A DNA stretch of 64,000 nucleotides from DASRBN01 sp035294305 (lineage in GTDB: Bacteria > Chloroflexota > Ktedonobacteria > Ktedonobacterales > Ktedonobacteraceae). Location: the NCBI GenBank assembly GCA_035294305.1, contig DATGLD010000048.1, positions 1-64,000 of the forward strand, read 5' to 3'. This document shows positions 42,413 to 52,155 of this stretch, in pieces (the first letter of the stretch is position 1; every line of letters starts with the position of its first letter). The translations under genes were made by a program, and so were the position numbers. The notes under the pieces were generated by a model, which was given only the letters and a program-made list of their open reading frames with translations, was not told the DNA's origin and ran no database searches.

Positions 42413-44773
42413 ATGATTGAGCATCCTGCCTTTACTGTTGAACCCTGGAGCGTGCATGAAACGCAACTGGACCTGGATAAACTGGCGCCGACCGAATCTG
42501 TTTTTGCGCTCTCTAATGGACATATCGGATTGCGCGGAAACTTTGATGAGGGCGAGCCACACGCTATTTCCGGCACTTACTTGAATTCTGTCTATGAACT
42601 GCGCCCCTTGCCCTACGCGGAAAGAGGCTACGGCTATCCTGAGTCCGATCAGACGGTCATCGATGTGACGAACGGTAAGCTGATCCGCCTGCTGGTGGAC
42701 GATGAACCTTTCGATGTGCGATATGGCACGCTCGAAGAACATGAACGCGAGCTTGATTTTCGCGCCGGAGTCCTGCGTCGCAACGTTCGCTGGACCTCGC
42801 CAGCCGGACGCACTGTCAGGGTATCGTCTGTGCGCCTGGTTTCATTTACACAGCGGGCTATCGCGGCCATCAGCTATGAGGTCGAGCCGGTAGATAACCC
42901 GGCGCGCCTGGTTGTCCAGTCGGAGTTGGTAGCCAATGAGGAACAACCCGACGCGGGTCTGGACCCGCGTGCCGCCGCGACTATTCAATCACCACTGGTG
43001 AGCGAAGAACATTGGACACGTGACGCAGGCGGACTGCTCATTCATCATACAAAACTGAGCGCTTTGCGCGTAGGGGCCGCGATGGACCATACCATCGAGG
43101 GGCCCGAGGGAATGGACGTCACGTCCGAAAGCTCGCCTGATGTCGCGCGCGTCACCATCACCGCGACGCTGAAGCCAGGCGAACGTTTGCGGATTATCAA
43201 GTTCATTGCCTATGGCTGGTCAAGCGTGCGTTCGCGGCCCGCGATCCACGATCAGATTCGTGCCGCGCTCTCAGCAGCGCGCTCGACCGGTTGGGAAGGG
43301 CTGCTCAAAGAACAGCGCGCCTACCTGGACGATTTCTGGTCGCATGCTGATGTCGAACTCGAGGGCGACCCGGAGATACAGCAGGCAGTTCGTTTCTCGC
43401 TCTTCCATGTTCTGCAAGCCGGAGCGCGCGGGGAACGGCGCCCAATCCCGGCAAAAGGATTGACGGGCCCAGGCTACGACGGTCACACTTTCTGGGATAC
43501 GGAGATATTCGTCCTGCCGGTGTTGACGCTGACCCGGCCCCTGGCCACCGCCGATGCGCTGCGCTGGCGCTACTCGATACTGGGCAAGGCGAAGGAGCGC
43601 GCCCGCCAGCTCGGATTTAAAGGGGCAGCTTTTCCCTGGCGCACCATTGCGGGCGAGGAATGCTCGGGCTACTGGCCCGCAAGTACCGCCGCTTTCCACA
43701 TCAACGCGGATATCGCCTATGCTGTGGTTCACTATCTTGGCGCCACAGGTGACAGTAAGTTTGAAGAGGAGGTTGGCGTAGAACTGCTCGTCGAGACGGC
43801 CCGTTTGTGGCGTTCGCTCGGCTTTGAAGATGCGAGTGGGCATTTCAGCATCGACGGGGTGACCGGCCCCGACGAGTACAGCGCCCTGGCCGATAACAAT
43901 GTTTACACGAACCTGGTGGCACAGCTTAACCTGCGTGCCGCAGCGGATGCGGCTGAGCATCACCCCAAAATTGCGCAGAACCTTGGGGTAGATGACAACG
44001 AGATCGCAAGCTGGCGCAGTGCCGCCAAAAAAATGTTGATCCCATACGATGAGCGCCTGCAGGTGACGCCGCAGGACGAGCATTTTACCGAGCACGAGGT
44101 GTGGAATTTCGCCGATACTAAACCTGATCAGTACCCGCTATTCCTGCACTTCCCCTATTTTGACCTCTATCGCAAACAGGTCATCAAGCAGGCAGACCTG
44201 GTGCTGGCGATGCAACTCTTCAGCAATGCTTTTTCCGCGGAAATGAAAGCACGTAACTTCGCCTACTACGAGCTTTTGACAGTGCGCGATTCATCGCTAT
44301 CAGCAGCGCCGCAGGCAGTCATGGCCGCTGAGGTGGGACAACTCGATCTTGCCTATGATTACCTGGGAGAGGCAGCACTGATGGACCTGGACGACCTGGA
44401 ACATAATACGAAAGATGGGCTTCACATTGCTTCGCTAGCAGGAAGCTGGACGGTTCTGGTGGCCGGATTTGGAGGCCTGCGCTGGCAAGACGGAGCCATA
44501 TCCTTCGCGCCCCGGATACCGCAGAATATTACTCGACTGGCTTTCAATATCCTGTTTCGCGGCAGCCGCCTGCGTGTCGAAGTAAAGGACTCAGAAGCAA
44601 CGTATCATCTTCTCGAAGGTTCACCGCTCAAAACATGGCATCATGGCGAGGAAATACGCCTGGAAGCAGATAAGCCCGTAACGCGGCCCATTCCGCCTAT
44701 CCACGCGGGACCGCGACCGGCTGAACCCCCAGGACGCGCGCCAACCCCTCGAGGGGAACATCGCTCGTCATGA
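42413..44773 (+). CDS. Glycoside hydrolase family 65 phosphorylase
   Basis: 786-residue GH65 enzyme, the family of maltose, trehalose, kojibiose and nigerose phosphorylases. The N-terminal beta-sandwich (FALSNGHIGLRGNFDEG) is followed by the (alpha/alpha)6 barrel with HTFWDTEIFVLPVL, and the catalytic Glu in VTGPDEYSALADNNVYTN (about residue 487). A Pro-rich C-terminal tail (PIPPIHAGPRPAEPPGRAP) is unusual for the family. The product would be beta-glucose-1-phosphate plus glucose; which disaccharide is used cannot be read. Monocistronic with a structured leader. Confidence 0.92.
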   Translation: MIEHPAFTVEPWSVHETQLDLDKLAPTESVFALSNGHIGLRGNFDEGEPHAISGTYLNSVYELRPLPYAERGYGYPESDQTVIDVTNGKLIRLLVDDEPFDVRYGTLEEHERELDFRAGVLRRNVRWTSPAGRTVRVSSVRLVSFTQRAIAAISYEVEPVDNPARLVVQSELVANEEQPDAGLDPRAAATIQSPLVSEEHWTRDAGGLLIHHTKLSALRVGAAMDHTIEGPEGMDVTSESSPDVARVTITATLKPGERLRIIKFIAYGWSSVRSRPAIHDQIRAALSAARSTGWEGLLKEQRAYLDDFWSHADVELEGDPEIQQAVRFSLFHVLQAGARGERRPIPAKGLTGPGYDGHTFWDTEIFVLPVLTLTRPLATADALRWRYSILGKAKERARQLGFKGAAFPWRTIAGEECSGYWPASTAAFHINADIAYAVVHYLGATGDSKFEEEVGVELLVETARLWRSLGFEDASGHFSIDGVTGPDEYSALADNNVYTNLVAQLNLRAAADAAEHHPKIAQNLGVDDNEIASWRSAAKKMLIPYDERLQVTPQDEHFTEHEVWNFADTKPDQYPLFLHFPYFDLYRKQVIKQADLVLAMQLFSNAFSAEMKARNFAYYELLTVRDSSLSAAPQAVMAAEVGQLDLAYDYLGEAALMDLDDLEHNTKDGLHIASLAGSWTVLVAGFGGLRWQDGAISFAPRIPQNITRLAFNILFRGSRLRVEVKDSEATYHLLEGSPLKTWHHGEEIRLEADKPVTRPIPPIHAGPRPAEPPGRAPTPRGEHRSS

Positions 44774-44783
44774 CAGGGCCGCC

Positions 44784-44817
44784 AGGACAAGGACGAGCCA
44801 TTGTCCCTACAGCCGTT
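44784..44817. repeat. Dispersed GTAGGG-type repeat
   Basis: AGGACAAGGACGAGCC then ATTGTCCCTACAGCCGTT, sharing CCCTACAGCCGT with 5008-5019. It fills the gap between GH65 and the convergent E2 gene and ends on the E2 stop codon. Confidence 0.5.
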
Positions 44818-46138
44818 AACCCAACAAGCTATATGGATTCTGGAGTAGCCGCTTGACCTCTTGCAGGAAACGAGCAACCGTGGCTCCAGAGATAATACGG
44901 TGATCGGCGGACAGGGTCATGGTCATCATATCGCGGATGACAGGTTGCCCATCGATGGGAACAAATTGTTTGCGCGCCGCTGCCACCGCCAGGATAGCCG
45001 CCTGCGGAGGATTGATGACTGCAATAAAGGTAGAAGCATCCATCATCCCCAGGTTCGAGACCGAAAAGGTTCCGCCCTCCAGATCGGCAGGCGCCAGCTT
45101 GTTATTGCGGGCTTTCGCAATCAATGCTTTGGATTCGCGGGCAATGGAGCGCACACCCTTGATATTCGTATCGCGAATAACGGGTACCACCAGACCGGTC
45201 GGAGCATCGACGGCCATACCGATGTTGATATGCTTGTAGCGGATAAAGAAATCGTCCTTGAGGCTGCTATTCACCTCAGGGAATTTCTCCAGGGCAAGGG
45301 CAGCGGCCTTCATGATCAGGTCATTGACGGTAATCTTCTCCCCTTCTTCGCTGGCAGACGCATTGAGGGTCTGGCGCATCGTCAGCAGATCCGTCATATC
45401 GACCTCGCTACTGACATAGTAGTGCGGGATCGTCTGTTTTGACTCGGTCAGGCGTTTTGCGATGAGCAACTGTACACGCGTCATCTTCACTACCTCTGCA
45501 TCGGCAGGGACCGCGGGTGACGTTGCCGGTGCAACAGGCGTGGCAGGCGACCGGGCCTGAGTGGGAGACGTAGGAGCAACAGGAGTGGGAGCAGTAGTGG
45601 CAGGTGTCTGAGCGGTAGACTGCTGTTCGCGGTAGTCCTCGATATCATCACGCACGATGCGCCCGCCGGGTCCGGTGCCATGAATCTGACTCAAATCGAG
45701 GCCGTATTCTTCAGCCATGCGACGGGCCAGTGGCGACGCCTTGATTGCTCCGTTTCCGGCAGAAGCCGCCTCGTGTTGCCCGCTGGTGGCCGGCGCAGCA
45801 GGAGCAGCGGACGATACCGGTGGAGCGGGTTGTGCTCTTTGTTCGTTCGAAGCGGCAGCAGTTCTGGCAGGCGGCTCCTGTTGGGTTTGAGCGGCAGCAG
45901 CGGCTCCTGTGCCGATAATGGCTATGGGCTGGCCTATCGAGGCGGTTTCGCCCTCCTGCACCAGGATTTGTTCTAGCACGCCAGAGTCGTAAGCCTCCAG
46001 GTCCATAGTGGCCTTATCAGTCTCGATCTCGCCCAGGATATCGCCTCTGCTGACTGTGTCACCCGGCTTTTTAAGCCAGCGCGCAATCGTACCCTCCTGC
46101 ATTGTATCGCTAAGTCGTGGCATAGTTATTTCGGGCAT
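44816..46138 (-). CDS. pdhC: Dihydrolipoamide acyltransferase E2 of pyruvate dehydrogenase
   Basis: 440-residue E2. The N-terminal lipoyl domain has GEIETDKATMDLEAY (lipoyl Lys near residue 43), then an Ala/Pro/Thr-rich linker, the peripheral-subunit-binding domain SPLARRMAEEYGLDLSQIHGTGPGGRIVRDDIE, a second Ala/Pro linker, and the catalytic domain ending in ADHRIISGATVARFL (D-H-R-x-x-x-G). It transfers the acetyl group from E1 to CoA. No E3 gene lies nearby. Last gene of the pdh operon; the ATG has AGGAGG upstream. Confidence 0.92.
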   Translation of the reverse strand: MPEITMPRLSDTMQEGTIARWLKKPGDTVSRGDILGEIETDKATMDLEAYDSGVLEQILVQEGETASIGQPIAIIGTGAAAAAQTQQEPPARTAAASNEQRAQPAPPVSSAAPAAPATSGQHEAASAGNGAIKASPLARRMAEEYGLDLSQIHGTGPGGRIVRDDIEDYREQQSTAQTPATTAPTPVAPTSPTQARSPATPVAPATSPAVPADAEVVKMTRVQLLIAKRLTESKQTIPHYYVSSEVDMTDLLTMRQTLNASASEEGEKITVNDLIMKAAALALEKFPEVNSSLKDDFFIRYKHINIGMAVDAPTGLVVPVIRDTNIKGVRSIARESKALIAKARNNKLAPADLEGGTFSVSNLGMMDASTFIAVINPPQAAILAVAAARKQFVPIDGQPVIRDMMTMTLSADHRIISGATVARFLQEVKRLLQNPYSLLG

Positions 46139-46144
46139 CGTGTT

Positions 46145-47134
46145 CTACCTCCTGCGGCGGGGTGCAAGTTCTTGAATGGCCTCCACTAACTGTTTGGCCC
46201 CGGTCAACGCTGCCAGCTCTAACGGTTTGGAGTAGGGCAATGGGACCTCTACGCTGGCCACGCGCTTGATAGGCGCATCCAGGTAGTCGAAAGCCCCCTC
46301 CTGTATACGGGACACGATTTCAGCGCCCACACCGAACGAGAGCCAATCTTCCTCGAAGACAATGGCGCGATTCGTTTTCTTGACGGAATTGACAATGGTC
46401 TCGCTATCCAGAGGGCGCAGCGAACGGACGTCAACAACCTCGATACTCAGCCCATTTTCCTGTTCGATACGGCGAGCGACATCCAGGGCCACTGCTGCCA
46501 TGCGCGAGTAGCTGATTACCGTAAGATCCCTGCCCTCTTTCGTCACTTTTGCCTGGCCAAAGGAAATGGTGTAGTCGCCATCAGGAACATCGCCCTTGAC
46601 ATTATAAAGCGCCAGGTTTTCCAGAAAGATCACCGGATTATTATCACGCACGGCTGTTCGCAGCATGCCGCGGGCATCGGCTGGTGTAGATGGCGCTACA
46701 ACCTTCAGGCCGGGGACATGAGCAAACCAGACCTCCAGATTCTGGGAATGGGTCGCAGCCAGTTGCTGCCCGCCGCCGCCCGGGGTGCGAATGACCATGG
46801 GTACCGGGCACTGGCCCCCAAACATATAATAAATTTTAGCGGCATGGTTGACAATCTGGTCCATGGCCAGTATGATGAAATTGATGGTCATGATCTCTAC
46901 AATAGGCCGCAGACCCAGCATTGCCGCGCCGGTTGCCATGCCCACGAAACCATTTTCGCAGATCGGCGTATCCACCACCCGCCTGGGGCCAAATTCATGC
47001 AGAAGACCCGCCGTGATCTTGTAGGAGCCTTCGAAGGTGCCGATCTCCTCACCCAGCAGGAACACATTTTCATCGCGCAGCAGTTCCTCCCGCAGCGTAT
47101 CATGCAATGCCTGTCGATAGGTCATTTCAGCCAT
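46145..47134 (-). CDS. pdhB: Pyruvate dehydrogenase E1 beta subunit
   Basis: About 329 residues of the transketolase-like beta subunit, which forms the TPP active site with E1 alpha. Seen: LGEEIGTFEGSYKITAGL, DTPICENGFVGMATGAAMLGLRPIVE, the potassium/loop region, and VVDVRSLRPLDSETI with FEEDWLSFGVGAE. ATG 47134 is preferred (GGAGG 9 nt upstream) over a GTG at 47140. The gene overlaps the end of E1 alpha and lies 6 nt before E2. Confidence 0.93.
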   Translation of the reverse strand: MAEMTYRQALHDTLREELLRDENVFLLGEEIGTFEGSYKITAGLLHEFGPRRVVDTPICENGFVGMATGAAMLGLRPIVEIMTINFIILAMDQIVNHAAKIYYMFGGQCPVPMVIRTPGGGGQQLAATHSQNLEVWFAHVPGLKVVAPSTPADARGMLRTAVRDNNPVIFLENLALYNVKGDVPDGDYTISFGQAKVTKEGRDLTVISYSRMAAVALDVARRIEQENGLSIEVVDVRSLRPLDSETIVNSVKKTNRAIVFEEDWLSFGVGAEIVSRIQEGAFDYLDAPIKRVASVEVPLPYSKPLELAALTGAKQLVEAIQELAPRRRR

Positions 47135-47136
47135 CG

Positions 47137-48186
47137 TCACTCTCCTCCCTCTGTACTGGCAGACTCCGTTTCAGCTGAAGCATAGATGTAGTTGAAGAGC
47201 GTATCCAGCGGCGGGTCGGGACTCTGATCAGCGAACTGAACCGCCTGCTCTACTTCAGAATCTACCTGCTGCTCGATCTGTTGGAGCCCCTGCTCGTCGA
47301 CCAGCGAGGCCGCTTGCAGGCGCGCGGCAAACGCCGTAATGGGGTCATGAGCTTCCCGTCCTGCTTTGACCTGCTCCTGGTCGCGATAGCGGTCAGGGTC
47401 AACCACGGAGTGACCGCGAAAACGGAAGCTCACCGCCTCAACCAGGCTCGGCTCATGCCGCTCGCGTGCCAGCTTTGCCGCCTGGCGCATGATATCCCGC
47501 ACCGCCAGCACATCGGTGCCATCAACGCGCCAGCTTTCCATGTCAAAAGCGCAGGCCTTGCGATAAATCTCGGCCACCGCTGATCCCTGCTCTACGCGCA
47601 GTCCCATTCCGTACTGGTTATTGACGACAAAGTAGACGATGGGTAGGTGATAAATCTTGGCCAGGTTGAGCGATTCGAAGAAAGCGCCCCCATTAGTCGT
47701 GCCTTCACCCATCTGGCAGGCAACAATTTCATGCGCATCGCGATAAGCAAGCGCAAAGGCTGCTCCCGTTGCCAGCGGGACTTGCCCACCCACAATCGCG
47801 TAACCACCCATAAAGTGGCGATTGATATCGAACAGGTGCATAGAGCCGCCTCTTCCGCGGGAAGCTCCTGTCTCCTTGCCGAATAACTCGGCCATGACCG
47901 CTCCCGGTAAGATACCGCGCCCAATGGCATAGCCATGCTCGCGGTAGTTCGTATAGACGTAGTCATCTGGTTCCAGCCCCTCACAGAACCCGATAATAGT
48001 AGCTTCCTCGCCCAGATTCAGGTGACAATAGCCACCAATTTTGGCCCTTGTATACATTTCGCCGGCCTTTTCTTCAAAACGGCGAATGAGCAGCATGTCA
48101 TGATAATAGCGAAGCAGCGTCTCGCGGTCTTCGCCCTCTGGAATGGGGGCTTGAGCAGCTGCCTGTTGTTTCCTCGTAATGTCCAA
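47137..48186 (-). CDS. pdhA: Pyruvate dehydrogenase E1 alpha subunit
   Basis: TPP-dependent E1 alpha of about 349 residues. Seen: MLLIRRFEEKAGEMYTRAKIGGYCHLNLGEEA, YREHGYAIGRG, RGGSMHLFD, the TPP/Mg motif MGEGTTNGGAFFESLN...VVNN, and the phosphorylation-loop equivalent RFRGHSVVDPDRYRDQE. The frame is open to 48300, but that part overlaps the CBS gene; I place the start at TTG 48186, with AAAGGA 10 nt upstream and 16 nt after the CBS stop. The motif GEG replaces the common GDG. Confidence 0.9.
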   Translation of the reverse strand: MDITRKQQAAAQAPIPEGEDRETLLRYYHDMLLIRRFEEKAGEMYTRAKIGGYCHLNLGEEATIIGFCEGLEPDDYVYTNYREHGYAIGRGILPGAVMAELFGKETGASRGRGGSMHLFDINRHFMGGYAIVGGQVPLATGAAFALAYRDAHEIVACQMGEGTTNGGAFFESLNLAKIYHLPIVYFVVNNQYGMGLRVEQGSAVAEIYRKACAFDMESWRVDGTDVLAVRDIMRQAAKLARERHEPSLVEAVSFRFRGHSVVDPDRYRDQEQVKAGREAHDPITAFAARLQAASLVDEQGLQQIEQQVDSEVEQAVQFADQSPDPPLDTLFNYIYASAETESASTEGGE

Positions 48187-48202
48187 ATTTAGCTCATCCT
48201 TT

Positions 48203-48670
48203 CTATGACCCCGGAGCTGCCGGTTCGACGGAGCGGGACACGTTTTTTGCCCCGCAGCGAGGACAACGTTCGGGCTGTTCCCCACTACGTACAACTTCAC
48301 CGCACACGGGACATATCCAATGCTCAGCCACCTGTCTCACCAGGTCGGCGCGGCTGATGATACCCACCAGCCGCCCCTGATCGAGTACCGGTAAACGTTT
48401 GATGCGTTCATTGACCAGGATAGTGCGCACTACCTCCAGGTCGGTATCCGGCGTCACACTGATGACATCGCGGCTCATAATCTGGCCAACCGTCTGACCC
48501 TGTTTGCTAATGACATCAAACTCGCTGACAACCCCCACCACTGCATTCTCATCATTGACGACCGGCAAGCCACTGATACGATGCTGGGAGAGCAGGCGCG
48601 CCGCCTCCTGTTTGCTTTGTTGTTCGGTAACAGTAATAACCCTGGTCGTCATGACATCTTCAGCTTTCAT
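48203..48670 (-). CDS. CBS-domain protein with C-terminal zinc ribbon
   Basis: 155 residues: two CBS motifs (about 1-60 and 65-120; MTTRVITVTEQQSKQEAARLL and SRDVISVTPDTDLEVVRTIL) and a C-terminal CPVCGEVV...CPRCGAKN ribbon. CBS pairs bind adenosyl nucleotides (AMP, ATP, SAM). It is the first gene of the pdh operon, 16 nt before E1 alpha, so an energy-state sensor for the complex is a reasonable inference. A zinc ribbon could mediate protein contact. Confidence 0.88.
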   Translation of the reverse strand: MKAEDVMTTRVITVTEQQSKQEAARLLSQHRISGLPVVNDENAVVGVVSEFDVISKQGQTVGQIMSRDVISVTPDTDLEVVRTILVNERIKRLPVLDQGRLVGIISRADLVRQVAEHWICPVCGEVVRSGEQPERCPRCGAKNVSRSVEPAAPGS

Positions 48671-48702
48671 GCCCGCACCTCTCTATTCAGTAAGAAAATA
48701 GC

Positions 48703-48733
48703 CCGTAGGGGCGTACTCTGGTGGTCGCCCGTC
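48703..48733. repeat. Dispersed GTAGGGGCG-type repeat
   Basis: CGTAGGGGCGTACTCTGGTGGTCGCCCGTC; TGGTGGTCGCCC is shared with 52986-53010. It lies in the 204-nt gap between the CBS and PEPCK genes. Confidence 0.5.
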
Positions 48734-48874
48734 TTTCGCTTTTCGTTGATAGTATGCGCTATGGTGCCTTTTCGTTTCAGTCCAAACGAAAGGTCTCACC
48801 AGCGGCTGGCTATTCGTCCCATAATATCGCGATATGATGACCGCCGGTTATGCCCAAACCTCAGCAGCTGGCGG

Positions 48875-50716
48875 CTATTCGGGTTCCAGGCCCCAATGCT
48901 GGGGAGAACGCCACAAGGCCGAGAGAATCAGCTCGCGGATGAAGAGCAATTCCTTGGGCAGGCGGTCGTAGAGGCGCATAAACAGTTCCTCGTGCGCCAG
49001 CAGTTCGCGCTCCCAGAGGTCGCGGTCCACAGACATCAACTCGCTAAAACGCTGGCGTGTGAAATCCCCCATGCCTCGCCAATCCAGATCCTCGTAGCGC
49101 GGCATCCAGCCGATAGGGCTTTCGATGCTGATGGCGCGACCACGGGCACGTTCGACGATCCACTTCAAGATACGAAAATTCTCGCTGAAGCCCGGCCAGA
49201 GGAAATTTCCGCCCGCGTCACGCCGGAACCAGTTGACATTGAACATGCGCGGCGGGTTCGGCAACTGCCGCCCGAAGTCGAGCCAGTGATTAAAGTAGTC
49301 GGCCATGTGATAACCTGCGAACGGCAGCATCGCAAATGGGTCACGACGCACTTCTCCGGTCTTGCCAACAGCAGCCGCGGTTGTCTCCGAACCCATTGTG
49401 GCGGCGGAGTAGACGCCATAGTTCCAGTTGAAGGCCTGGTAGACGAGAGGCACGGTATTCGCGCGCCGGCCGCCAAAGATAAAGGCAGAAATCGGCACGC
49501 CCTGCGGGTCATCAGCTGCCGGGTCATAGACCGGGCACTGGCGAATCGGGGCGGTGAAGCGCGCATTGGGATGCGCGGCCTTGCGACCACTTGCGGGCGT
49601 CCAATCCTGGCCGGTCCAGTCGATCAGGTGCGCGGGGGGCGTCTTTGTCATGCCTTCCCACCACACGTCGCCCTCATCGGTTAGAGCGACATTGGTAAAG
49701 ATAGCATTCTCGGCAATCGTGGTCATAGCGTTGGGGTTCGACTGCATACTGGTACCCGGCGCGACGCCAAACATGCCGGCTTCAGGATTAATAGCGTAGA
49801 GCTTACCGTCCGGCCCTGTCTTGATCCAGGCAATATCGTCGCCGACGGTGGTCACTTTCCAGCCCTCTTCCTGGAACTCCTGCGGCGGAATGAGCATGGC
49901 GAAGTTAGTCTTACCACAGGCACTGGGAAAGGCCGCGGCAATATAGGTCTTCTCTCCCTGCGGGTCCTCGACGCCCAGGATGAGCATATGCTCCGCGAGC
50001 CAATCCTCATCTCGCGCAAGTACCGAGGCAATGCGGAGCGCGAAGCACTTTTTGCCGAGCAATGCATTGCCGCCATAACCGGAGCCATATGACCAGATGG
50101 AGCGCTCCTCCGGGAAATGCACTATGTATTTACTCTCCTTGTTGCATGGCCACGGAACGTCTTGCTGACCCGGCTCAAGCGGCATGCCGACCGAGTGCAT
50201 GCAAGGAACGAATTCTCCTTCTGGTCCCAGTACATCATAGACTGCACGGCCCATGCGCGTCATGATACGCATGCTGACGGCAACATAGGGTGAATCGGTG
50301 AGTTCGACGCCGATGTGGGCAATTGGTGAGCCGAGCGGCCCCATGCTGAAAGGAACGACATACATGGTGCGCCCACGCATACAACCATCAAATAAGCTCC
50401 TGAGCGTCTCCTTCATCTCCCTTGGATTAACCCAGTTGTTGGTCGGGCCAGCATCGGCCCGACTGAGGGAGCAAATAAAAGTCCGGTCCTCGACGCGGGC
50501 GACATCGCTGGGGTCGGAACGCGCCAGGTAGCTATTGGGGCGCTTCTCGGGATTGAGCCGGATGAGGGTACCCGACTCGACCATGTGCTCGCACAGCTGG
50601 TCGTACTCCTCCTGGGAGCCGTCACAAAAATGGAGGTCATCGGGCTTACATAAGGCAACCATCTCTACGATCCAATTGCGCAATCTGGCGCTAGTTATAT
50701 AATCTGGTATATCCAT
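48875..50716 (-). CDS. pckG: Phosphoenolpyruvate carboxykinase (GTP)
   Basis: 613-residue GTP-type PEPCK, interconverting oxaloacetate and phosphoenolpyruvate. Seen: the P-loop/active-site cysteine segment FPSACGKTNFAML, the metal-binding GDDIAWIKTGPDG, FIFGGRRANTVPLVYQ and NWFRRDAGGNFLWPGFSENFR. The length is normal for the family. It stands between the pdh operon and a thiolase gene, in a central-metabolism block; no co-transcription is evident. Confidence 0.97.
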   Translation of the reverse strand: MDIPDYITSARLRNWIVEMVALCKPDDLHFCDGSQEEYDQLCEHMVESGTLIRLNPEKRPNSYLARSDPSDVARVEDRTFICSLSRADAGPTNNWVNPREMKETLRSLFDGCMRGRTMYVVPFSMGPLGSPIAHIGVELTDSPYVAVSMRIMTRMGRAVYDVLGPEGEFVPCMHSVGMPLEPGQQDVPWPCNKESKYIVHFPEERSIWSYGSGYGGNALLGKKCFALRIASVLARDEDWLAEHMLILGVEDPQGEKTYIAAAFPSACGKTNFAMLIPPQEFQEEGWKVTTVGDDIAWIKTGPDGKLYAINPEAGMFGVAPGTSMQSNPNAMTTIAENAIFTNVALTDEGDVWWEGMTKTPPAHLIDWTGQDWTPASGRKAAHPNARFTAPIRQCPVYDPAADDPQGVPISAFIFGGRRANTVPLVYQAFNWNYGVYSAATMGSETTAAAVGKTGEVRRDPFAMLPFAGYHMADYFNHWLDFGRQLPNPPRMFNVNWFRRDAGGNFLWPGFSENFRILKWIVERARGRAISIESPIGWMPRYEDLDWRGMGDFTRQRFSELMSVDRDLWERELLAHEELFMRLYDRLPKELLFIRELILSALWRSPQHWGLEPE

Positions 50717-50740
50717 GAGCTACTCCTACCAGGATACTAA

Positions 50741-50765
50741 AGCTGGAGCCAGGGTAGCTCCAGCT
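50741..50765 (-). terminator. Hairpin after the thiolase gene
   Basis: 9-bp stem AGCTGGAGC / GCTCCAGCT with a 7-nt loop, followed on the minus strand by TTTAGTATCC. It separates the thiolase and PEPCK transcripts. Confidence 0.6.
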
Positions 50766-50793
50766 GGATGAAGACCGTAACAGGATGGTGCAA

Positions 50794-51978
50794 TTAGCGT
50801 TCAACGATCATGGCCACCCCCTGGCCACCGCCAATACACAGGGTTGCCAGGCCATAGTGGGCCTGACGACGTCGCATTTCGTAGAGCAGTGTGACCAGAA
50901 TGCGTGTGCCGCTGGCGCCAATGGGATGGCCGAGCGCAATAGCGCCACCGTTCACGTTGAGCTTCGAGCGATCAAACCCAAGTTCTTTGCCCACTGCTAC
51001 GGATTGCGCGGCAAAAGCCTCGTTGGCCTCTACTAAATCCATGTCCGAGACGGAAAGGCCTGCCTTCTCCAATGCCTTCCTGCTGGAAGGAATGGGTCCC
51101 AATCCCATAAGACTGGGATCCACGCCCGCCGAGGCGTAGCTGCGAATGGTGGCCATTGGCTGCAAACCGAGTTCCGCAGCCTTGCGACGGCTCATCACGA
51201 CGACTGCGGCGGCCCCATCATTGAGGCCTGACGAGTTGCCCGCTGTTACCATGCCGCCCTGTTTAAAGGCGGGGCGCAATTTTGCCAGCGCCTCGGCGGT
51301 GGTATCTGCCCGCGGCTGCTGATCCTGTTCAAAGAGGGTTGGCCCTTTCCTGCCCGGCACCTCTACCGGCACAATCTCGTCGCGGAATTTGCCAGCTTCG
51401 ATGGCATGCAGCGCGCGCTTCTGGCTTTCCAGGGCAAAGTCGTCGAGTTCTTCGCGGCTCAAGTTACAGGCGCTACAGATATTTTCCGCGGTGATGCCCA
51501 TATGATAGTGGTTAAAGGCGTCCTCCAGGCCGTCACGAATCATGGAGTCAACCAGCGTGCCATCGCCCATGCGATAGCCAAAGCGCGCCTTCTCTACCAG
51601 GTAAGGTGCCCGGCTCATGCTCTCCATGCCACCGGCAACGATGATATCTGCGTCGCCCAGCCTGATAGCTTGAGCGGCCAGCAAGACTGCTTTGAGACCA
51701 CTGCCGCATACCTTATTAATCGTCATAGCAGGAATATCTACCGGCAATCCTGCGTTGACAGCTGCCTGCCGCGCCGGGTTCTGTCCCAGACCAGCCTGCA
51801 ACACATTGCCCATTATCACTTCTTCGACCTGGTTGGGTTTCAGGTCCGCTCGTTCCAGAGCTGCTTGTATACAAATTTCACCCAATTTCACGGCTGGTAC
51901 TTCCGCCAGTCCGCCACCATATGTGCCTATCGCGGTACGCACAGCGCTTACGATGACTGCATCCTGTAATTCTGCCAT
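50794..51978 (-). CDS. atoB: Acetyl-CoA C-acetyltransferase (thiolase)
   Basis: 394-residue thiolase that condenses or cleaves acetoacetyl-CoA. Seen: the nucleophile region INKVCGSGLKAVLLAAQ (Cys about residue 91), NEAFAAQ, GGAIALGHPIGASG (His) and CIGGGQG (second Cys). ATG 51978 has AAGGAG 9 nt upstream; the frame extends to 52050 without support. It is distinct from the SCP-x thiolase at 24078. A general role in ketone-body, polyhydroxybutyrate or fatty-acid metabolism is likely. Confidence 0.95.
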   Translation of the reverse strand: MAELQDAVIVSAVRTAIGTYGGGLAEVPAVKLGEICIQAALERADLKPNQVEEVIMGNVLQAGLGQNPARQAAVNAGLPVDIPAMTINKVCGSGLKAVLLAAQAIRLGDADIIVAGGMESMSRAPYLVEKARFGYRMGDGTLVDSMIRDGLEDAFNHYHMGITAENICSACNLSREELDDFALESQKRALHAIEAGKFRDEIVPVEVPGRKGPTLFEQDQQPRADTTAEALAKLRPAFKQGGMVTAGNSSGLNDGAAAVVVMSRRKAAELGLQPMATIRSYASAGVDPSLMGLGPIPSSRKALEKAGLSVSDMDLVEANEAFAAQSVAVGKELGFDRSKLNVNGGAIALGHPIGASGTRILVTLLYEMRRRQAHYGLATLCIGGGQGVAMIVER

Positions 51979-52155
51979 GTTCGTCTGCTCCTTAGTAGAC
52001 TTGATAGGAAACCCCATATATATCGATGTTGATGGGACATGATAAATCAAGGCCCCTCTGCTAAAGGGATGTATTGTCTACTACAATTATACACACTGCA
52101 AGGGGCACAGGAAGAGAGAAACCGGGCTAAGGACGTCGGCATACAAGCTACTGTT

